DNA of 64,000 bases. It comes from Pseudomonas sp. MUP55 (lineage in GTDB: Bacteria; Pseudomonadota; Gammaproteobacteria; Pseudomonadales; Pseudomonadaceae). The position numbers and the translations under genes are program-made. Of this stretch, positions 10,954 through 23,028 are shown piece by piece. The first letter of the stretch is position 1; every line of letters starts with the position of its first letter. The notes under the pieces were generated by a model that saw only the letters and a program-made list of their open reading frames with translations, had not been told where the DNA came from and searched no databases. The stretch is from positions 3,534,001-3,598,000 of the forward strand of contig NZ_CP138214.1 of the NCBI RefSeq assembly GCF_034043515.1, in the 5' to 3' direction.

Positions 10954-12308
10954 CCCTGACTTCCTTCGGCCCGGCCAACCTGATCAAGCGTTCGGCCGAG
11001 ACCCACCCGCTGACCTGGCGCCTGCGTGACGACGGCGAGCCTGTATGGCTCGACGAGTACCAGGCCAAGAACGGCTACGCCGCCGCGCGCAAGGCCTTCG
11101 CCGACATGGCCCAGGACGACATCGTCCAGACCGTGAAAGACGCCGGCCTCAAGGGCCGCGGCGGCGCAGGCTTTCCCACGGGCGTGAAGTGGGGCCTGAT
11201 GCCCAAAGACGAATCCATCAATATCCGCTACCTGCTATGCAACGCGGATGAAATGGAGCCCAACACCTGGAAAGACCGCATGCTGATGGAGCAACTGCCC
11301 CATCTGCTGATCGAAGGCATGCTCATCAGTGCCCGCGCGCTGAAAACCTACCGCGGCTACATCTTCCTGCGTGGCGAATACACCACCGCCGCCAAGCACC
11401 TCAACCGTGCCGTGGCTGAAGCCAAGGCGGCGGGCCTGCTGGGCAAGAACATCCTGGGTTCGGGTTTTGATTTCGAACTGTTCGTGCACACCGGCGCCGG
11501 GCGTTACATCTGCGGTGAAGAAACCGCACTGATCAACTCCCTCGAAGGCCGCCGCGCCAACCCGCGCTCCAAGCCGCCCTTCCCTGCCGCCGTCGGCGTG
11601 TGGGGCAAGCCGACGTGCGTGAACAACGTCGAAACCCTGTGCAACGTGCCGGCGATCATCGCCGACGGCGTGGACTGGTACAAATCCCTGGCCCGCGAAG
11701 GCAGTGAAGACATGGGCACCAAGCTCATGGGCTTCTCCGGCAAGGTCAAGAACCCTGGCCTGTGGGAGCTGCCGTTCGGCGTGACCGCACGCGAGCTGTT
11801 CGAGGACTACGCCGGCGGCATGCGCGACGGCTACACCCTCAAGGCCTGGCAGCCAGGCGGCGCCGGCACCGGCTTCCTGCTGCCCGAGCACCTGGACGCG
11901 CAGATGTATGCCGGCGGCATCGGCAAGGTGGGCACCCGGATGGGTACCGGCCTGGCGATGGCGGTGGACAACACGGTGAACATGGTCTCGCTGCTGCGCA
12001 ACATGGAGCAGTTCTTTGCCCGTGAATCCTGCGGCTTCTGCACCCCCTGCCGTGACGGCCTGCCGTGGAGCGTCAAGCTGCTGATGGCCCTGGAAAATGG
12101 TGAAGGCCGCGAGGGTGACATCGAAACCCTGCTGGGCCTGGTTGGTTTCCTCGGCCCAGGCAAGACCTTCTGTGCGCACGCACCGGGCGCCGTGGAACCA
12201 TTGGGCAGCGCAATCAAATACTTCCGCCCTGAATTCGAGGCCGGCATCGCGCCAAACCGCGCGGGCGAACTCACTCAGGTGGTATCACCGACCATGGTCG
12301 GTGCGTAG
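10950..12308 (+). CDS. nuoF: NADH-quinone oxidoreductase subunit F
   Basis: 452 residues, the NADH- and FMN-binding subunit where electrons enter complex I. The glycine-rich [16 protein letters not shown] binds NADH/FMN near the N-terminus, and the 4Fe-4S N3 ligands are in [12 protein letters not shown] plus a later cysteine in [14 protein letters not shown]. The start overlaps nuoE (ATGA). A 136-base gap with a hairpin follows before nuoG, the largest gap in the operon. Confidence 0.96.
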   Translation: MTLTSFGPANLIKRSAETHPLTWRLRDDGEPVWLDEYQAKNGYAAARKAFADMAQDDIVQTVKDAGLKGRGGAGFPTGVKWGLMPKDESINIRYLLCNADEMEPNTWKDRMLMEQLPHLLIEGMLISARALKTYRGYIFLRGEYTTAAKHLNRAVAEAKAAGLLGKNILGSGFDFELFVHTGAGRYICGEETALINSLEGRRANPRSKPPFPAAVGVWGKPTCVNNVETLCNVPAIIADGVDWYKSLAREGSEDMGTKLMGFSGKVKNPGLWELPFGVTARELFEDYAGGMRDGYTLKAWQPGGAGTGFLLPEHLDAQMYAGGIGKVGTRMGTGLAMAVDNTVNMVSLLRNMEQFFARESCGFCTPCRDGLPWSVKLLMALENGEGREGDIETLLGLVGFLGPGKTFCAHAPGAVEPLGSAIKYFRPEFEAGIAPNRAGELTQVVSPTMVGA

Positions 12309-12318
12309 CGCTTAAAGA

Positions 12319-12345
12319 AGCGAAGGGTTCATGCCTTTCGCTTTT
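12319..12345 (+). terminator. Hairpin with short T run between nuoF and nuoG (possible attenuator or processing site)
   Basis: 9-bp stem (AGCGAAGGG / CCTTTCGCT, one G-U) with a 6-nt loop followed by TTTCTCG. The T run is short, so partial termination or an mRNA-end structure is more likely than full termination. Confidence 0.4.
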
Positions 12346-12444
12346 CTCGTGTGCGGACGCCTTGATGGCTGTGTAGATGCACATGAATAACAAGATTCCA
12401 TTAGCCACGCCCGCTGACAACGGGCCAACGAAGAACTTTGAACC

Positions 12445-15159
12445 ATGGCCACTATCCACGTAGACGGCAAAGCGCTCGAAGTCGATGGGGCGGACAACCT
12501 GTTACAGGCATGTCTGTCTCTCGGCCTCGACATCCCGTATTTCTGCTGGCACCCCGCGCTCGGTAGCGTCGGTGCCTGTCGCCAGTGTGCGGTCAAGCAG
12601 TACACCGACGAGAACGACACCCGTGGTCGTATCGTCATGTCCTGCATGACCCCAGCCACCGACAACACCTGGATCTCCATCGACGATGATGAATCCAAGG
12701 CGTTCCGCGCCAGTGTCGTCGAATGGCTGATGACCAACCACCCCCACGACTGCCCGGTCTGTGAGGAAGGCGGTCACTGCCACCTGCAAGACATGACGGT
12801 GATGACCGGCCACAACGAGCGCCGCTATCGCTTCACCAAGCGCACCCACCAGAACCAGGACCTCGGCCCGTTCATTTCCCACGAAATGAACCGCTGCATC
12901 GCCTGCTACCGTTGCGTGCGTTTCTATAAGGACTACGCCGGCGGCACCGACCTGGGCGTGTTCGGCGCCCACGACAACGTGTACTTCGGTCGCGTTGAAG
13001 ACGGCGTGCTCGAAAGCGAGTTCTCCGGCAACCTCACCGAGGTCTGCCCGACCGGTGTGTTCACCGACAAGACCCACTCCGAGCGCTACAACCGTAAGTG
13101 GGACATGCAATTCGCGCCGAGCATCTGCCATGGCTGCTCCAGCGGTTGCAACATCTCGCCGGGCGAGCGCTACGGTGAATTGCGTCGTATCGAAAACCGC
13201 TTCAACGGTTCGGTCAACCAGTACTTCCTGTGCGACCGTGGCCGTTTCGGCTATGGCTACGTCAACCGCGAAGACCGTCCACGCCAGCCGCTGCTGGCCG
13301 ATGGCGCCAAGCTGAGCCTGGACGCCGCGCTGGACAAGGCCGCCGACCTGCTGCGTGGTCGTAACATCGTTGGTATTGGTTCGCCGCGCGCCAGCCTCGA
13401 AAGCAACTTCGCGTTGCGCGAGCTGGTCGGCGCCGAGCACTTCTACTGCGGTATCGAAGCCGGCGAGCTGGAACGTATCCGTCTGGTCCTGCAAGTGCTG
13501 AACGACAGCCCGCTGCCAGTGCCGAACATGCGCGACATCGAAGACCACGATGCGATCTTCGTGCTCGGTGAAGACCTGACCCAGACCGCCGCGCGTATCG
13601 CGCTGTCGCTGCGTCAGTCGGTCAAAGGCAAGGCCGAGGAAATGGCCGACGCCATGCGCGTCCAGCCCTGGCTCGACGCCGCGGTGAAAAACATCGGCCA
13701 GCACGCGCTGAACCCCCTGTTTATCGCTTCCCTGGCTGAAACAAAGCTCGACGACATCGCCGAAGAATGCGTCCACGCCGCACCGGACGACCTGGCACGC
13801 ATCGGCTTCGCCGTGGCCCACGCCCTCGACGCCAGCGCGCCTGCCGTTGACGGCCTGGACACTGAAGCCCTGGCCCTGGCCCAGCGCATCGCCGATGCCC
13901 TGCTGGCCGCCAAGCGCCCGCTGATCATCGCCGGTACCTCGCTGGGTTCCAAGGCGCTGATCGAAGCCGCCGCCAACATCGCCAAGGCCCTGAAGCTGCG
14001 CGACAAGAACGGCTCCATCAGCCTGGTCGTACCGGAAGCCAACAGCCTTGGCCTGGCCATGCTCGGTGGCGAGTCCGTGGACGCGGCCCTGCAAGCGGTG
14101 ACCGACGGCCACGCCGACGCGATCGTGGTGCTGGAAAACGACCTGTACACCCGCACCGCTGCGGCCAAGGTTGACGCTGCACTCAACGCCGCCAAGGTGC
14201 TGATCGTGGCCGACCACCAGAAGACCGCCACCAGCGAGCGTGCGCACCTGGTACTGCCGGCCGCTACCTTCGCCGAAGGCGACGGTACCCTGGTCAGCCA
14301 GGAGGGCCGCGCCCAGCGCTTCTTCCAGGTGTTCGATCCGAAGTACATGGACGCCAGCATCCTGGTTCACGAAGGCTGGCGCTGGCTGCATGCCCTGCGC
14401 GCGACCCTGCTGAACCAGCCGATCGACTGGACCCAGCTGGACCACGTCACCGCCGCGACCGCCGCCAGCGCACCGCAGCTGGCGCGCATCGTCGACGCCG
14501 CACCGTCCGCCGCGTTCCGCATCAAGGGCTTGAAACTGGCCCGCGAGCCGCTGCGTTACTCCGGTCGTACCGCCATGCGCGCCAACATCAGCGTGCACGA
14601 ACCACGTACCCCGCAAGACGCCGACACCGCGTTCGCCTTCTCCATGGAAGGTTACTCGGGTTCGGTCGAGCCACGTCAGCAGGTGCCATTCGCCTGGTCG
14701 CCGGGCTGGAACTCGCCGCAGGCCTGGAACAAGTTCCAGGACGAAGTCGGTGGTCACATCCGCGCTGGCGACCCGGGCACCCGCCTGATCGAAAGCACCG
14801 GTGATTCGCTGAACTGGTTCGCTGCCGTGCCACGTCCGTTCAACCCGGCACCGGGTACCTGGCAGGTCGTGCCGTTCTTCCACCTGTTCGGCAGCGAAGA
14901 GAACTCTTCCAAGGCCGCGCCGGTTCAGGAACGCATTCCAGCCGCCTACGTGGCCCTGGCCAAGTCCGAAGCCGACCGTCTGGGCGTCAACGACGGCGCC
15001 CTGCTCAGCCTGAACGTGGCCGGCCAGACCTTGCGTCTGCCGCTGCGCATCAACGAAGAGCTGGGTGCCGGCCTGGTTGCACTGCCTAAGGGCATCGCCG
15101 GTATTCCTCCAGCGATCTTTGGCCAAACCGTTGACGGTCTGCAGGAGGCAGCGCAATGA
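12445..15159 (+). CDS. nuoG: NADH-quinone oxidoreductase subunit G
   Basis: 904 residues, the largest peripheral-arm subunit. From the N-terminus: a 2Fe-2S ferredoxin domain ([16 protein letters not shown]), a His-Cys 4Fe-4S motif ([19 protein letters not shown]), a further 4Fe-4S motif ([10 protein letters not shown] ... CPTGVF), then CHGCSSGCN from C228 with a fourth cysteine ~27 residues on (FLCDRGRFG), the N7 cluster site found in E. coli-type NuoG, followed by a molybdopterin-oxidoreductase-like domain. It has its own upstream gap but is co-directional and overlaps nuoH (ATGA). Confidence 0.96.
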   Translation: MATIHVDGKALEVDGADNLLQACLSLGLDIPYFCWHPALGSVGACRQCAVKQYTDENDTRGRIVMSCMTPATDNTWISIDDDESKAFRASVVEWLMTNHPHDCPVCEEGGHCHLQDMTVMTGHNERRYRFTKRTHQNQDLGPFISHEMNRCIACYRCVRFYKDYAGGTDLGVFGAHDNVYFGRVEDGVLESEFSGNLTEVCPTGVFTDKTHSERYNRKWDMQFAPSICHGCSSGCNISPGERYGELRRIENRFNGSVNQYFLCDRGRFGYGYVNREDRPRQPLLADGAKLSLDAALDKAADLLRGRNIVGIGSPRASLESNFALRELVGAEHFYCGIEAGELERIRLVLQVLNDSPLPVPNMRDIEDHDAIFVLGEDLTQTAARIALSLRQSVKGKAEEMADAMRVQPWLDAAVKNIGQHALNPLFIASLAETKLDDIAEECVHAAPDDLARIGFAVAHALDASAPAVDGLDTEALALAQRIADALLAAKRPLIIAGTSLGSKALIEAAANIAKALKLRDKNGSISLVVPEANSLGLAMLGGESVDAALQAVTDGHADAIVVLENDLYTRTAAAKVDAALNAAKVLIVADHQKTATSERAHLVLPAATFAEGDGTLVSQEGRAQRFFQVFDPKYMDASILVHEGWRWLHALRATLLNQPIDWTQLDHVTAATAASAPQLARIVDAAPSAAFRIKGLKLAREPLRYSGRTAMRANISVHEPRTPQDADTAFAFSMEGYSGSVEPRQQVPFAWSPGWNSPQAWNKFQDEVGGHIRAGDPGTRLIESTGDSLNWFAAVPRPFNPAPGTWQVVPFFHLFGSEENSSKAAPVQERIPAAYVALAKSEADRLGVNDGALLSLNVAGQTLRLPLRINEELGAGLVALPKGIAGIPPAIFGQTVDGLQEAAQ

Positions 15160-16163
15160 CCTGGTTCACCCCTGAAGTGATCGACGTGATCATCTCGGTC
15201 GTCAAGGCCATCGTGATCCTGTTGGCCGTGGTCGTTGCGGGCGCCCTGCTCAGCTTCGTCGAACGTCGCCTGCTGGGCTGGTGGCAGGACCGTTACGGTC
15301 CGAACCGCGTTGGCCCGTTCGGCATGTTCCAGATCGCCGCCGACATGCTCAAGATGTTCTTCAAGGAAGACTGGACCCCGCCGTTTGCCGACAAGGTGAT
15401 CTTCACCCTGGCACCGGTCGTGGCCATGAGCGCCTTGCTGATTGCCTTCGCGATCATCCCGATCACCCCGACCTGGGGCGTGGCGGACCTGAACATCGGC
15501 CTGCTGTTCTTCTTCGCCATGGCGGGCCTGTCGGTGTACGCGGTGCTGTTCGCCGGTTGGTCGAGCAACAACAAGTTCGCCCTGCTGGGCAGCTTGCGGG
15601 CCTCGGCGCAAACCGTATCCTATGAAGTGTTCATGGGGCTGGCGCTGATGGGCATCGTGGTGCAGGTTGGCTCGTTCAACATGCGCGATATCGTCGAGTA
15701 CCAGGCACAGAACCTGTGGTTCATCATTCCGCAGTTCTTTGGCTTCTGCACCTTCTTCATCGCTGGCGTGGCCGTGACTCACCGTCACCCCTTCGACCAG
15801 CCGGAAGCGGAGCAGGAACTGGCCGACGGTTACCACATTGAATATGCCGGCATGAAGTGGGGCATGTTCTTCGTCGGTGAGTACATCGGCATCATCTTGA
15901 TCTCGGCCCTGCTGGTGACGCTGTTCTTTGGCGGCTGGCACGGTCCGTTTGGCATCCTGCCGCAGTTGGCCTTCTTCTGGTTCTTCCTGAAGACCGCGTT
16001 CTTCATCATGCTGTTCATCCTGCTGCGCGCCTCGATTCCGCGCCCGCGCTATGACCAGGTGATGGATTTCAGCTGGAGATTCTGCCTGCCGCTGACCCTG
16101 ATCAATTTGCTGGTGACGGCCGCCGTCGTGTTGTTGAACACGCCAGCAGCCGCGGTTCAGTGA
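15156..16163 (+). CDS. nuoH: NADH-quinone oxidoreductase subunit H
   Basis: 335 residues, integral membrane subunit with about eight helices that forms the quinone channel with NuoB and NuoD. The conserved segment [19 protein letters not shown] follows helix 1, and the acidic loop [20 protein letters not shown] is the family's second signature. It starts inside the nuoG stop and lies 11 bases ahead of nuoI. Confidence 0.96.
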   Translation: MTWFTPEVIDVIISVVKAIVILLAVVVAGALLSFVERRLLGWWQDRYGPNRVGPFGMFQIAADMLKMFFKEDWTPPFADKVIFTLAPVVAMSALLIAFAIIPITPTWGVADLNIGLLFFFAMAGLSVYAVLFAGWSSNNKFALLGSLRASAQTVSYEVFMGLALMGIVVQVGSFNMRDIVEYQAQNLWFIIPQFFGFCTFFIAGVAVTHRHPFDQPEAEQELADGYHIEYAGMKWGMFFVGEYIGIILISALLVTLFFGGWHGPFGILPQLAFFWFFLKTAFFIMLFILLRASIPRPRYDQVMDFSWRFCLPLTLINLLVTAAVVLLNTPAAAVQ

Positions 16164-16174
16164 GGATTTGACCC

Positions 16175-16723
16175 ATGTTCAAATATATTGGCGACATCGT
16201 TAAGGGTACCGGTACCCAGTTGCGAAGCCTGGTGATGGTGTTCGGTCACGGCTTTCGCAAACGCGACACCCTGCAATACCCGGAAGAAGCGGTGTACCTG
16301 CCGCCGCGCTATCGCGGCCGCATCGTACTCACCCGCGACCCCGATGGCGAAGAGCGTTGCGTAGCCTGCAACCTGTGCGCCGTGGCGTGCCCGGTGGGTT
16401 GCATCTCCCTGCAGAAAGCTGAAACCGAAGACGGTCGCTGGTACCCGGACTTCTTCCGTATCAACTTCTCGCGCTGCATTTTCTGCGGCCTCTGCGAGGA
16501 AGCTTGCCCGACCACCGCAATCCAGCTCACGCCGGATTTCGAGATGGCCGAGTTCAAACGTCAGGACCTGGTGTACGAGAAAGAAGATCTGCTGATCTCT
16601 GGTCCCGGTAAAAACCCTGATTACAACTTCTATCGTGTTGCAGGTATGGCCGTTGCCGGTAAGCCCAAGGGCGCCGCACAAAACGAAGCCGAGCCGATCA
16701 ACGTGAAGAGCTTGCTGCCTTAA
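16175..16723 (+). CDS. nuoI: NADH-quinone oxidoreductase subunit I
   Basis: 182 residues, ferredoxin-like subunit with two 4Fe-4S clusters (N6a, N6b) passing electrons to NuoB. Both CxxCxxCxxxC(P) motifs are clear: [15 protein letters not shown] and [15 protein letters not shown]. The extended C-terminal tail after the second motif is as in E. coli. A ribosome-binding site (GAGG) is upstream. Confidence 0.96.
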   Translation: MFKYIGDIVKGTGTQLRSLVMVFGHGFRKRDTLQYPEEAVYLPPRYRGRIVLTRDPDGEERCVACNLCAVACPVGCISLQKAETEDGRWYPDFFRINFSRCIFCGLCEEACPTTAIQLTPDFEMAEFKRQDLVYEKEDLLISGPGKNPDYNFYRVAGMAVAGKPKGAAQNEAEPINVKSLLP

Positions 16724-16732
16724 GGAAGAAAG

Positions 16733-17236
16733 ATGGAATTCGCTTTCTATTTCGCATCGGGTATCGCGGTTGTGTCCACGCTTCGCGTGATCACCAACAC
16801 CAACCCTGTGCACGCCCTGCTCTACCTGATCATTTCGCTGATCGCCGTGGCCATGACCTTTTTCGCACTCGGCGCACCGTTCGCCGGCGTGCTGGAAGTG
16901 ATCGCCTACGCCGGCGCCATCATGGTGCTGTTCGTGTTCGTGGTAATGATGCTCAACCTCGGGCCGGCCTCGGTCGCCCAGGAACGCGTCTGGCTCAAGC
17001 CCGGCATCTGGCTCGGCCCGGTTGTGCTGGCAGCGCTGCTGCTGGGTGAACTGCTGTATGTGCTGTTCGCTCACCAGAGCGGTCAGGCCATCGGCCACAC
17101 CACCGTCGATGCGAAAGCCGTGGGCGTCAGCCTGTTCGGCCCGTACCTGCTGGTGGTCGAACTGGCTTCGATGCTGCTGCTCGCCGCAGCCATCACCGCC
17201 TTCCACTTGGGCCGCAACGAAGCCAAGGAGCAATGA
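16733..17236 (+). CDS. nuoJ: NADH-quinone oxidoreductase subunit J
   Basis: 167 residues, five-helix membrane subunit; its helix 3 contains the pi-bulge linked to gating between the quinone site and the pump modules ([15 protein letters not shown] is the conserved segment). AAGGAAG precedes the start. The stop overlaps the next reading frame. Confidence 0.95.
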   Translation: MEFAFYFASGIAVVSTLRVITNTNPVHALLYLIISLIAVAMTFFALGAPFAGVLEVIAYAGAIMVLFVFVVMMLNLGPASVAQERVWLKPGIWLGPVVLAALLLGELLYVLFAHQSGQAIGHTTVDAKAVGVSLFGPYLLVVELASMLLLAAAITAFHLGRNEAKEQ

Positions 17237-17238
17237 CG

Positions 17239-17547
17239 ATGCCTGCTATCCCTTTGGAGCATGGTCTGGCGGTCGCCGGCATCCTGTTCTGCCTTGGCCT
17301 GGTCGGCCTGATGGTTCGCCGTAACATTCTGTTCGTGTTGATGAGCCTGGAAATCATGATGAACGCCGCGGCATTGGCGTTCATCGTGGCGGGTAGCCGT
17401 TGGGGCCAGCCGGATGGACAAGTCATGTTCATCCTGGTGATCAGCCTGGCAGCCGCCGAGGCCAGTATCGGCCTGGCGATCCTGCTGCAACTGTATCGTC
17501 GCTTCCACACGCTTGATATCGACGCTGCCAGTGAGATGCGCGGATGA
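17239..17547 (+). CDS. nuoK: NADH-quinone oxidoreductase subunit K
   Basis: 102 residues, three-helix MrpC-like membrane subunit. The conserved glutamates of the proton path are visible in [10 protein letters not shown] and in the [13 protein letters not shown] segment. The start at 17239 ([14 protein letters not shown]) is the family form; an ATG two codons earlier, overlapping nuoJ, is also possible. It overlaps nuoL by 4 bases. Confidence 0.94.
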   Translation: MPAIPLEHGLAVAGILFCLGLVGLMVRRNILFVLMSLEIMMNAAALAFIVAGSRWGQPDGQVMFILVISLAAAEASIGLAILLQLYRRFHTLDIDAASEMRG

Positions 17548-19397
17548 ACATGATCTTTCTGACTTTCGTATTTCCCCTGATCGGTTTCCTGCTGCTGTCG
17601 TTCTCTCGTGGACGCTGGTCGGAAAACCTCTCGGCCCTGATCGGCGTGGGCTCCATTGGCCTGTCGGCCATCGTCGCCGCCTACGTCATCTGGCAATTCA
17701 ACGTGGCGCCGCCGGAAGGTGGTCACTACACCCTGGTGCTGTGGCAATGGATGTCGGTGGAAGGCTTCAAGCCCAACTTCGCCCTCTACGTCGACGGCCT
17801 GTCGATCACCATGCTCGGCGTGGTGGTGGGTGTAGGCTTCCTGATCCACCTGTTCGCCTCCTGGTACATGCGCGGTGAAGCCGGTTACTCGCGTTTCTTC
17901 TCGTACACCAACCTGTTTATCGCCAGCATGCTGTTCCTGGTGCTCGGCGATAACCTGTTGTTCCTGTACTTCGGCTGGGAAGGCGTGGGCCTGTGCTCGT
18001 ACCTGTTGATCGGTTTCTACTACAGCAACCGCAACAACGGTAACGCGGCACTCAAGGCGTTCATCGTTACCCGTATCGGCGACGTGTTCATGGCCATCGG
18101 CCTGTTCATCCTGTTCCAACAGGTGGGCACGCTGAACATCCAGGAACTGCTGGTGCTGGCACCGCAGAAATTCCAGGTCGGCGACTTCTGGATCACCCTG
18201 GCGACCCTGATGCTGCTGGGCGGCGCCGTGGGTAAATCCGCGCAACTGCCGCTGCAAACCTGGCTGGCGGATGCGATGGCCGGTCCTACTCCGGTGTCGG
18301 CACTGATCCACGCCGCGACCATGGTGACCGCCGGCGTCTACCTGATCGCCCGTACCCACGGCCTGTTCACCCTGGCGCCGGACATCCTGCACCTGGTAGG
18401 CATCGTCGGCGGTGTGACCCTGGTACTGGCCGGCTTCGCCGCGCTGGTGCAGACCGACATCAAGCGTATCCTCGCCTACTCGACCATGAGCCAGATCGGC
18501 TACATGTTCCTGGCCCTGGGCGTTGGCGCCTGGGACGCGGCGATCTTCCACCTGATGACCCACGCCTTCTTCAAGGCCCTGCTGTTCCTGGCCTCCGGTG
18601 CGGTGATCGTTGCCTGCCACCACGAGCAGAACATCTTCAAGATGGGTGGCCTGTGGAAGAAACTGCCGTTGGCCTACGCCAGCTTCATCGTCGGCGGTGC
18701 CGCGCTCGCCGCGCTGCCGCTGGTGACCGCCGGTTTCTACTCCAAGGACGAAATCCTCTGGGAAGCCTTTGCCAGCGGTAACCAGAACCTGTTGTACGCA
18801 GGCCTGGTGGGTGCGTTCATGACCTCGCTGTACACCTTCCGCCTGATCTTCATCACCTTCCACGGTGAAGCCAAGACCGAAGCGCACGCCGGCCACGGTA
18901 TCTCGCACTGGTTGCCACTGTCGGTGCTGATCATTCTGTCGACCTTCATCGGCGCCCTGATCACTCCGCCACTGGCCGGTGTACTGCCGCAGAGCGTCGG
19001 CCATGCCGGCGGCGACGCCAAACACAGCCTGGAAATCGCCTCGGGTGCCATCGCCATTGCCGGTATTCTGCTGGCGGCCCTGTTGTTCCTCGGCAAGCGT
19101 CGCTTCGTGACCGCCGTGGCCAACAGCGGTATTGGCCGCTTCCTGTCGGCCTGGTGGTTCGCCGCCTGGGGCTTCGACTGGATCTACGACAAACTGTTCG
19201 TCAAGCCTTACCTTGCGATCAGCCATGTACTGCGCAAAGACCCGCTGGACCAGACCATCGGTTTGATCCCACGTGCAGCCAAGGGCGGTCACACCGCACT
19301 GAGCCGCAGCGAGACAGGGCAATTGCGTTGGTATGCAGCTTCCATGGCGGCCGGTGCCGTGCTGGTGATCGGCGCCATCGTAGTGGTAGCGGTCTGA
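17544..19397 (+). CDS. nuoL: NADH-quinone oxidoreductase subunit L
   Basis: 617 residues, distal proton-pumping, Mrp-antiporter-like subunit. The antiporter core motif [20 protein letters not shown] and the [18 protein letters not shown] segment with its conserved Glu are visible, and the C-terminal extension fits the long lateral helix. It overlaps nuoK by 4 bases; 39 bases separate it from nuoM. It is related to MrpA and MrpD encoded at 52-58 kb in this window. Confidence 0.96.
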   Translation: MNMIFLTFVFPLIGFLLLSFSRGRWSENLSALIGVGSIGLSAIVAAYVIWQFNVAPPEGGHYTLVLWQWMSVEGFKPNFALYVDGLSITMLGVVVGVGFLIHLFASWYMRGEAGYSRFFSYTNLFIASMLFLVLGDNLLFLYFGWEGVGLCSYLLIGFYYSNRNNGNAALKAFIVTRIGDVFMAIGLFILFQQVGTLNIQELLVLAPQKFQVGDFWITLATLMLLGGAVGKSAQLPLQTWLADAMAGPTPVSALIHAATMVTAGVYLIARTHGLFTLAPDILHLVGIVGGVTLVLAGFAALVQTDIKRILAYSTMSQIGYMFLALGVGAWDAAIFHLMTHAFFKALLFLASGAVIVACHHEQNIFKMGGLWKKLPLAYASFIVGGAALAALPLVTAGFYSKDEILWEAFASGNQNLLYAGLVGAFMTSLYTFRLIFITFHGEAKTEAHAGHGISHWLPLSVLIILSTFIGALITPPLAGVLPQSVGHAGGDAKHSLEIASGAIAIAGILLAALLFLGKRRFVTAVANSGIGRFLSAWWFAAWGFDWIYDKLFVKPYLAISHVLRKDPLDQTIGLIPRAAKGGHTALSRSETGQLRWYAASMAAGAVLVIGAIVVVAV

Positions 19398-19436
19398 TAT
19401 GAACTTTGCGAACTTGCGAAAGGAAACGAGCCTGTC

Positions 19437-20969
19437 ATGATTCTGCCCTGGCTAATCCTGATCCCCTTTATCGGCGGCCTGCTCTGCTGGATGGGTGAAC
19501 GCTTCGGCGCCACCCTCCCCCGCTGGATTGCGTTGCTGACCATGTCCCTGGAACTCGCGCTCGGCCTCTGGCTGTGGGCCCATGGCGACTATTCATTCGC
19601 GCCGGCTCCGGGTGTCGATCCAACCTTCGCGCTTGAATTCAAGCACGTGTGGATCCAGCGCTTCGGCATCAACGTGCACCTGGCCCTCGACGGCCTGTCG
19701 CTGTTGATGATCCTGCTGACCGGCCTGCTGGGTATCCTCTCGGTACTCTGCTCCTGGAAAGAGATCCAGCGTCACGTGGGCTTCTTCCACCTGAACCTGA
19801 TGTGGATTCTGGGCGGTGTGGTCGGCGTGTTCCTGGCGCTGGACCTGTTCATGTTCTTCTTCTTCTGGGAAATGATGCTGGTGCCGATGTACTTCCTCAT
19901 CGCGCTCTGGGGTCACAGTTCTTCGGACGGCAAGAAAACCCGGATCTACGCGGCGACCAAGTTCTTCATCTTCACCCAGGCTTCCGGCCTGATCATGTTG
20001 GTGGCGATCCTGGGTCTGGTACTGGTCAACTTCAACAACACCGGCGTGATTACCTTCAACTACGCCGACCTGTTGAAAACCAAGATGTCCCTGACCACCG
20101 AGTACATCCTGATGCTGGGCTTCTTCATCGCCTTCGCGGTGAAGCTGCCGGTGGTGCCGTTCCACTCCTGGTTGCCCGATGCCCACGCCCAGGCGCCAAC
20201 CGCCGGTTCCGTGGACCTGGCCGGTATCCTGCTGAAAACCGCTGCCTATGGCCTGCTGCGTTTCGCCCTGCCGCTGTTCCCGAATGCCTCGGCCGAGTTC
20301 GCGCCGATTGCGATGACCCTGGGTCTGATCGGGATCTTCTACGGTGCGTTCCTGGCCTTCGCCCAAACCGACATCAAGCGTCTGATCGCCTTCTCGTCCG
20401 TTTCCCACATGGGTTTCGTACTGATCGGCATCTACTCCGGCAGCCAGCTGGCGTTGCAGGGCGCGGTGATCCAGATGTTGGCCCACGGCGTCTCGGCCGC
20501 TGCACTGTTTATCCTCAGTGGCCAGCTGTATGAGCGCCTGCACACCCGTGACATGCGTGAAATGGGTGGCGTGTGGTCGCGCATCGCTTACCTGCCGGCA
20601 ATCAGCCTGTTCTTCGCCGCCGCCTCCCTGGGCTTGCCGGGTACCGGTAACTTCATCGGCGAGTTCCTGATCCTGATGGGTGCCTTCGTGCAGACGCCAT
20701 GGATCAGCGCCATTGCCACCTCCGGCCTGGTGTTCGGTTCGGTCTACTCGCTGATCATGATCCACCGCGCCTACTTCGGCCCGGCCAAGTCCGACACCGT
20801 CCTGCAAGGGATGGATGCGCGCGAACTGATCATGGTGCTCGGCCTGGCGGTACTGCTGATCTACATCGGCGTATACCCGCAGCCGTTCCTGGACACTTCT
20901 GCCGCAACGATGCATGGCGTACAGCAGTGGTTCGGCACCGCCTTCTCTCAACTCGCTTCGGCCCGGTAA
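19437..20969 (+). CDS. nuoM: NADH-quinone oxidoreductase subunit M
   Basis: 510 residues, about 14 helices, proton-pumping antiporter-like subunit. The conserved [19 protein letters not shown] carries the essential Glu, and [20 protein letters not shown] is the lysine-helix/broken-helix region. An AAAGGA ribosome-binding site lies upstream. Confidence 0.96.
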   Translation: MILPWLILIPFIGGLLCWMGERFGATLPRWIALLTMSLELALGLWLWAHGDYSFAPAPGVDPTFALEFKHVWIQRFGINVHLALDGLSLLMILLTGLLGILSVLCSWKEIQRHVGFFHLNLMWILGGVVGVFLALDLFMFFFFWEMMLVPMYFLIALWGHSSSDGKKTRIYAATKFFIFTQASGLIMLVAILGLVLVNFNNTGVITFNYADLLKTKMSLTTEYILMLGFFIAFAVKLPVVPFHSWLPDAHAQAPTAGSVDLAGILLKTAAYGLLRFALPLFPNASAEFAPIAMTLGLIGIFYGAFLAFAQTDIKRLIAFSSVSHMGFVLIGIYSGSQLALQGAVIQMLAHGVSAAALFILSGQLYERLHTRDMREMGGVWSRIAYLPAISLFFAAASLGLPGTGNFIGEFLILMGAFVQTPWISAIATSGLVFGSVYSLIMIHRAYFGPAKSDTVLQGMDARELIMVLGLAVLLIYIGVYPQPFLDTSAATMHGVQQWFGTAFSQLASAR

Positions 20970-20976
20970 GAGCGCT

Positions 20977-22440
20977 ATGGAATTCACGATCCAACACTTT
21001 ATCGCGCTTGCGCCGCTGCTGATCACCAGCCTCACCATCGTGGTGGTGATGCTGGCGATCGCCTGGCGTCGCAATCACTCGCAAACGTTCCTGCTGTCCT
21101 GCGCCGGGCTGAACCTGGCCCTGCTGTCGATCATCCCGGCCCTCAAGGTCGCGCCACTGGCGGTTACGCCGTTGATGATGGTCGATGACTTCGCGCTGCT
21201 GTACATCGCGCTGATCCTGGTCGCGACCCTGGCCTGCGTCACCCTCGCACACGCCTACCTCGGCGAAGGCGGCACCGGCTATCCTGGCAACAAGGAAGAG
21301 CTGTACCTGCTGATCCTGCTGGCTGCGGCCGGTGGTATCGTGCTGGTCAGCGCGCAGCACCTGGCGGGCCTGTTCATCGGCCTGGAACTGCTGTCGATCC
21401 CGACGTACGGCCTGGTGGCCTATGCCTTCTTCAACAAGCGCTCCCTGGAAGCCGGCATCAAATACATGGTGCTGTCGGCCGCCGGTTCCGCGTTCCTGTT
21501 GTTCGGTATGGCCCTGCTCTACGCCGAAGCCGGCAGCCTGAGCTTCACCGGTATCGGCCACGCCCTGGCCGCCACCAACAGCCCTGCGCCAATCGCCCAA
21601 CTGGGTCTGGCAATGATGCTGATCGGCCTGGCGTTCAAGCTCTCCCTGGTGCCGTTCCACCTGTGGACCCCGGACGTGTACGAAGGCGCCCCGGCGCCGG
21701 TGGCCGCGTTCCTGGCCACGGCCTCGAAAGTGGCGGTGTTCGCGGTGATGGTGCGGTTGTTCCAGATCTCGCCTGCCGCCAATACCGGTGTGCTGAGCAA
21801 CGTGCTGACGGTGATCGCCATTGCGTCGATCCTGTTCGGCAACCTGCTGGCACTGACCCAGAACAACCTCAAGCGTCTGCTGGGTTACTCGTCCATCGCT
21901 CACTTCGGCTACCTGCTGATCGCCCTGGTGGCGAGCAAAGGCCTGGCCGTGGAAGCCATCGGCGTGTACCTGGTCACCTACGTGATCACCAGCCTCGGCG
22001 CGTTCGGGGTAATCACCCTGATGTCGTCGCCGTACAAAGGCCGTGACGCCGACGCCCTGTACGAATACCGCGGCCTGTTCTGGCGCCGTCCGTACCTGAC
22101 CGCCGTGCTCACCGTGATGATGCTGTCCCTGGCGGGTATCCCGCTGACGGCCGGCTTTATCGGTAAGTTCTACATCGTTGCCACCGGCGTCGAAGCTCAC
22201 GAGTGGTGGTTGGTAGCGTCCCTGGTACTGGGCAGCGCCATCGGCGTGTTCTACTACCTGCGCGTAATGGTCACCCTGTACCTGATCGAGCCAAACCTGC
22301 GCCGTGTGGATGCCGAGCTGCATTGGGAACAGAAGGCAGGCGGCGTCATGCTGCTGGCCATCGCCCTGCTCGCGTTCTTCCTGGGCGTGTACCCACAACC
22401 GTTGCTGACGCTGGTGCAGCACGCGGTGCTGGGGGTTTGA
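20977..22440 (+). CDS. nuoN: NADH-quinone oxidoreductase subunit N
   Basis: 487 residues, third antiporter-like pump subunit and last gene of the operon. [19 protein letters not shown] and [17 protein letters not shown] are family signatures. The start at 20977 ([15 protein letters not shown]) is chosen over an in-frame ATG at 20914, which lies inside nuoM and encodes a non-hydrophobic stretch. A strong terminator follows. Confidence 0.95.
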   Translation: MEFTIQHFIALAPLLITSLTIVVVMLAIAWRRNHSQTFLLSCAGLNLALLSIIPALKVAPLAVTPLMMVDDFALLYIALILVATLACVTLAHAYLGEGGTGYPGNKEELYLLILLAAAGGIVLVSAQHLAGLFIGLELLSIPTYGLVAYAFFNKRSLEAGIKYMVLSAAGSAFLLFGMALLYAEAGSLSFTGIGHALAATNSPAPIAQLGLAMMLIGLAFKLSLVPFHLWTPDVYEGAPAPVAAFLATASKVAVFAVMVRLFQISPAANTGVLSNVLTVIAIASILFGNLLALTQNNLKRLLGYSSIAHFGYLLIALVASKGLAVEAIGVYLVTYVITSLGAFGVITLMSSPYKGRDADALYEYRGLFWRRPYLTAVLTVMMLSLAGIPLTAGFIGKFYIVATGVEAHEWWLVASLVLGSAIGVFYYLRVMVTLYLIEPNLRRVDAELHWEQKAGGVMLLAIALLAFFLGVYPQPLLTLVQHAVLGV

Positions 22441-22463
22441 TCGCTTAAGTTGATGCAGCAAAC

Positions 22464-22490
22464 AAAACGGCGCCTTCGGGCGCCGTTTTG
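22464..22490 (+). terminator. Rho-independent terminator of the nuo operon
   Basis: 11-bp perfect stem (AAAACGGCGCC / GGCGCCGTTTT) with the very stable TTCG tetraloop; the stem itself ends in the T run. It could work in both directions. Confidence 0.93.
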
Positions 22491-22677
22491 CGTTTCCAAG
22501 GCCTGGTTCTCGCCCTTCCCTGCTCGCTGACTTTTCCTTCTTGACCCGCCTCCTCATCTGGCATCTACCCGCTGGACGCGGCCTTAAGGTGGTTGCGTTT
22601 TAAGAAAGTTCCCACAGCAAGGTCACTTGACCCGTTGCGAGTGGGCCACCAAACTATACGCAGGCTACGTACAGAAC

Positions 22678-23028
22678 ATGGATGCTCTATTTATCGAACT
22701 GCCGGCATTCGAACGGCATCGCAGGGACTATCTGAGTGACGAGCTTTTCCAGGGTTTTCAACAAGAACTGATGAAAAACCCGGAAGCGGGAGACGTGATC
22801 GAAGGAACGGGAGGGTTACGCAAGGTTCGCTTCGTCGATGAGCGACGAAACAAAGGCAAGCGCGGTGGCCTGCGGGTCATTTACTACTGGTGGTCAGGCG
22901 GCACGCAATTCTGGTTATTCACTTTGTATGGCAAACACGAACAGAGCGACCTGACACCCCAACACAAGAAAGCCCTTAAACACATGCTGGACAGGGAAAT
23001 CAAAGCGAGAGCACACAATGAAACGTGA
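22678..23028 (+). CDS. RelE/HigB-type toxin of a type II toxin-antitoxin pair
   Basis: 116 residues from the chosen ATG (MDALFIELPAFERHR); an in-frame codon at 22627 would add 17 atypical residues. The ParE/RelE-fold features are an N-terminal F-E-R helix, a GLRKVRF strand and basic GKRGGLRVIYYWW, then LFTLYGKHEQSDLTPQHKK, as in HigB-2-like ribosome-dependent mRNA interferases. Toxin precedes antitoxin, the higBA order, with an 11-base overlap. The activity (mRNA cleavage on the ribosome) is inferred from the family. Confidence 0.82.
   Translation: MDALFIELPAFERHRRDYLSDELFQGFQQELMKNPEAGDVIEGTGGLRKVRFVDERRNKGKRGGLRVIYYWWSGGTQFWLFTLYGKHEQSDLTPQHKKALKHMLDREIKARAHNET

Noticed and set aside
12502..15156. 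884-codon open frame on the minus strand, antisense to nuoG (and similar ones opposite purB, nuoCD, nuoL, nuoM/N, mrpA)
   Set aside because: High-GC codon use leaves the opposite strand open; the products are low-complexity, rich in H, Q, G and R, and the sense strand carries intact complex I genes.
22500..22677. Promoter of the toxin-antitoxin pair (TTGACC near 22627 with TATAC near 22655)
   Set aside because: Spacing of ~22 bases is wrong for sigma-70 and alternatives are no better, so not listed.
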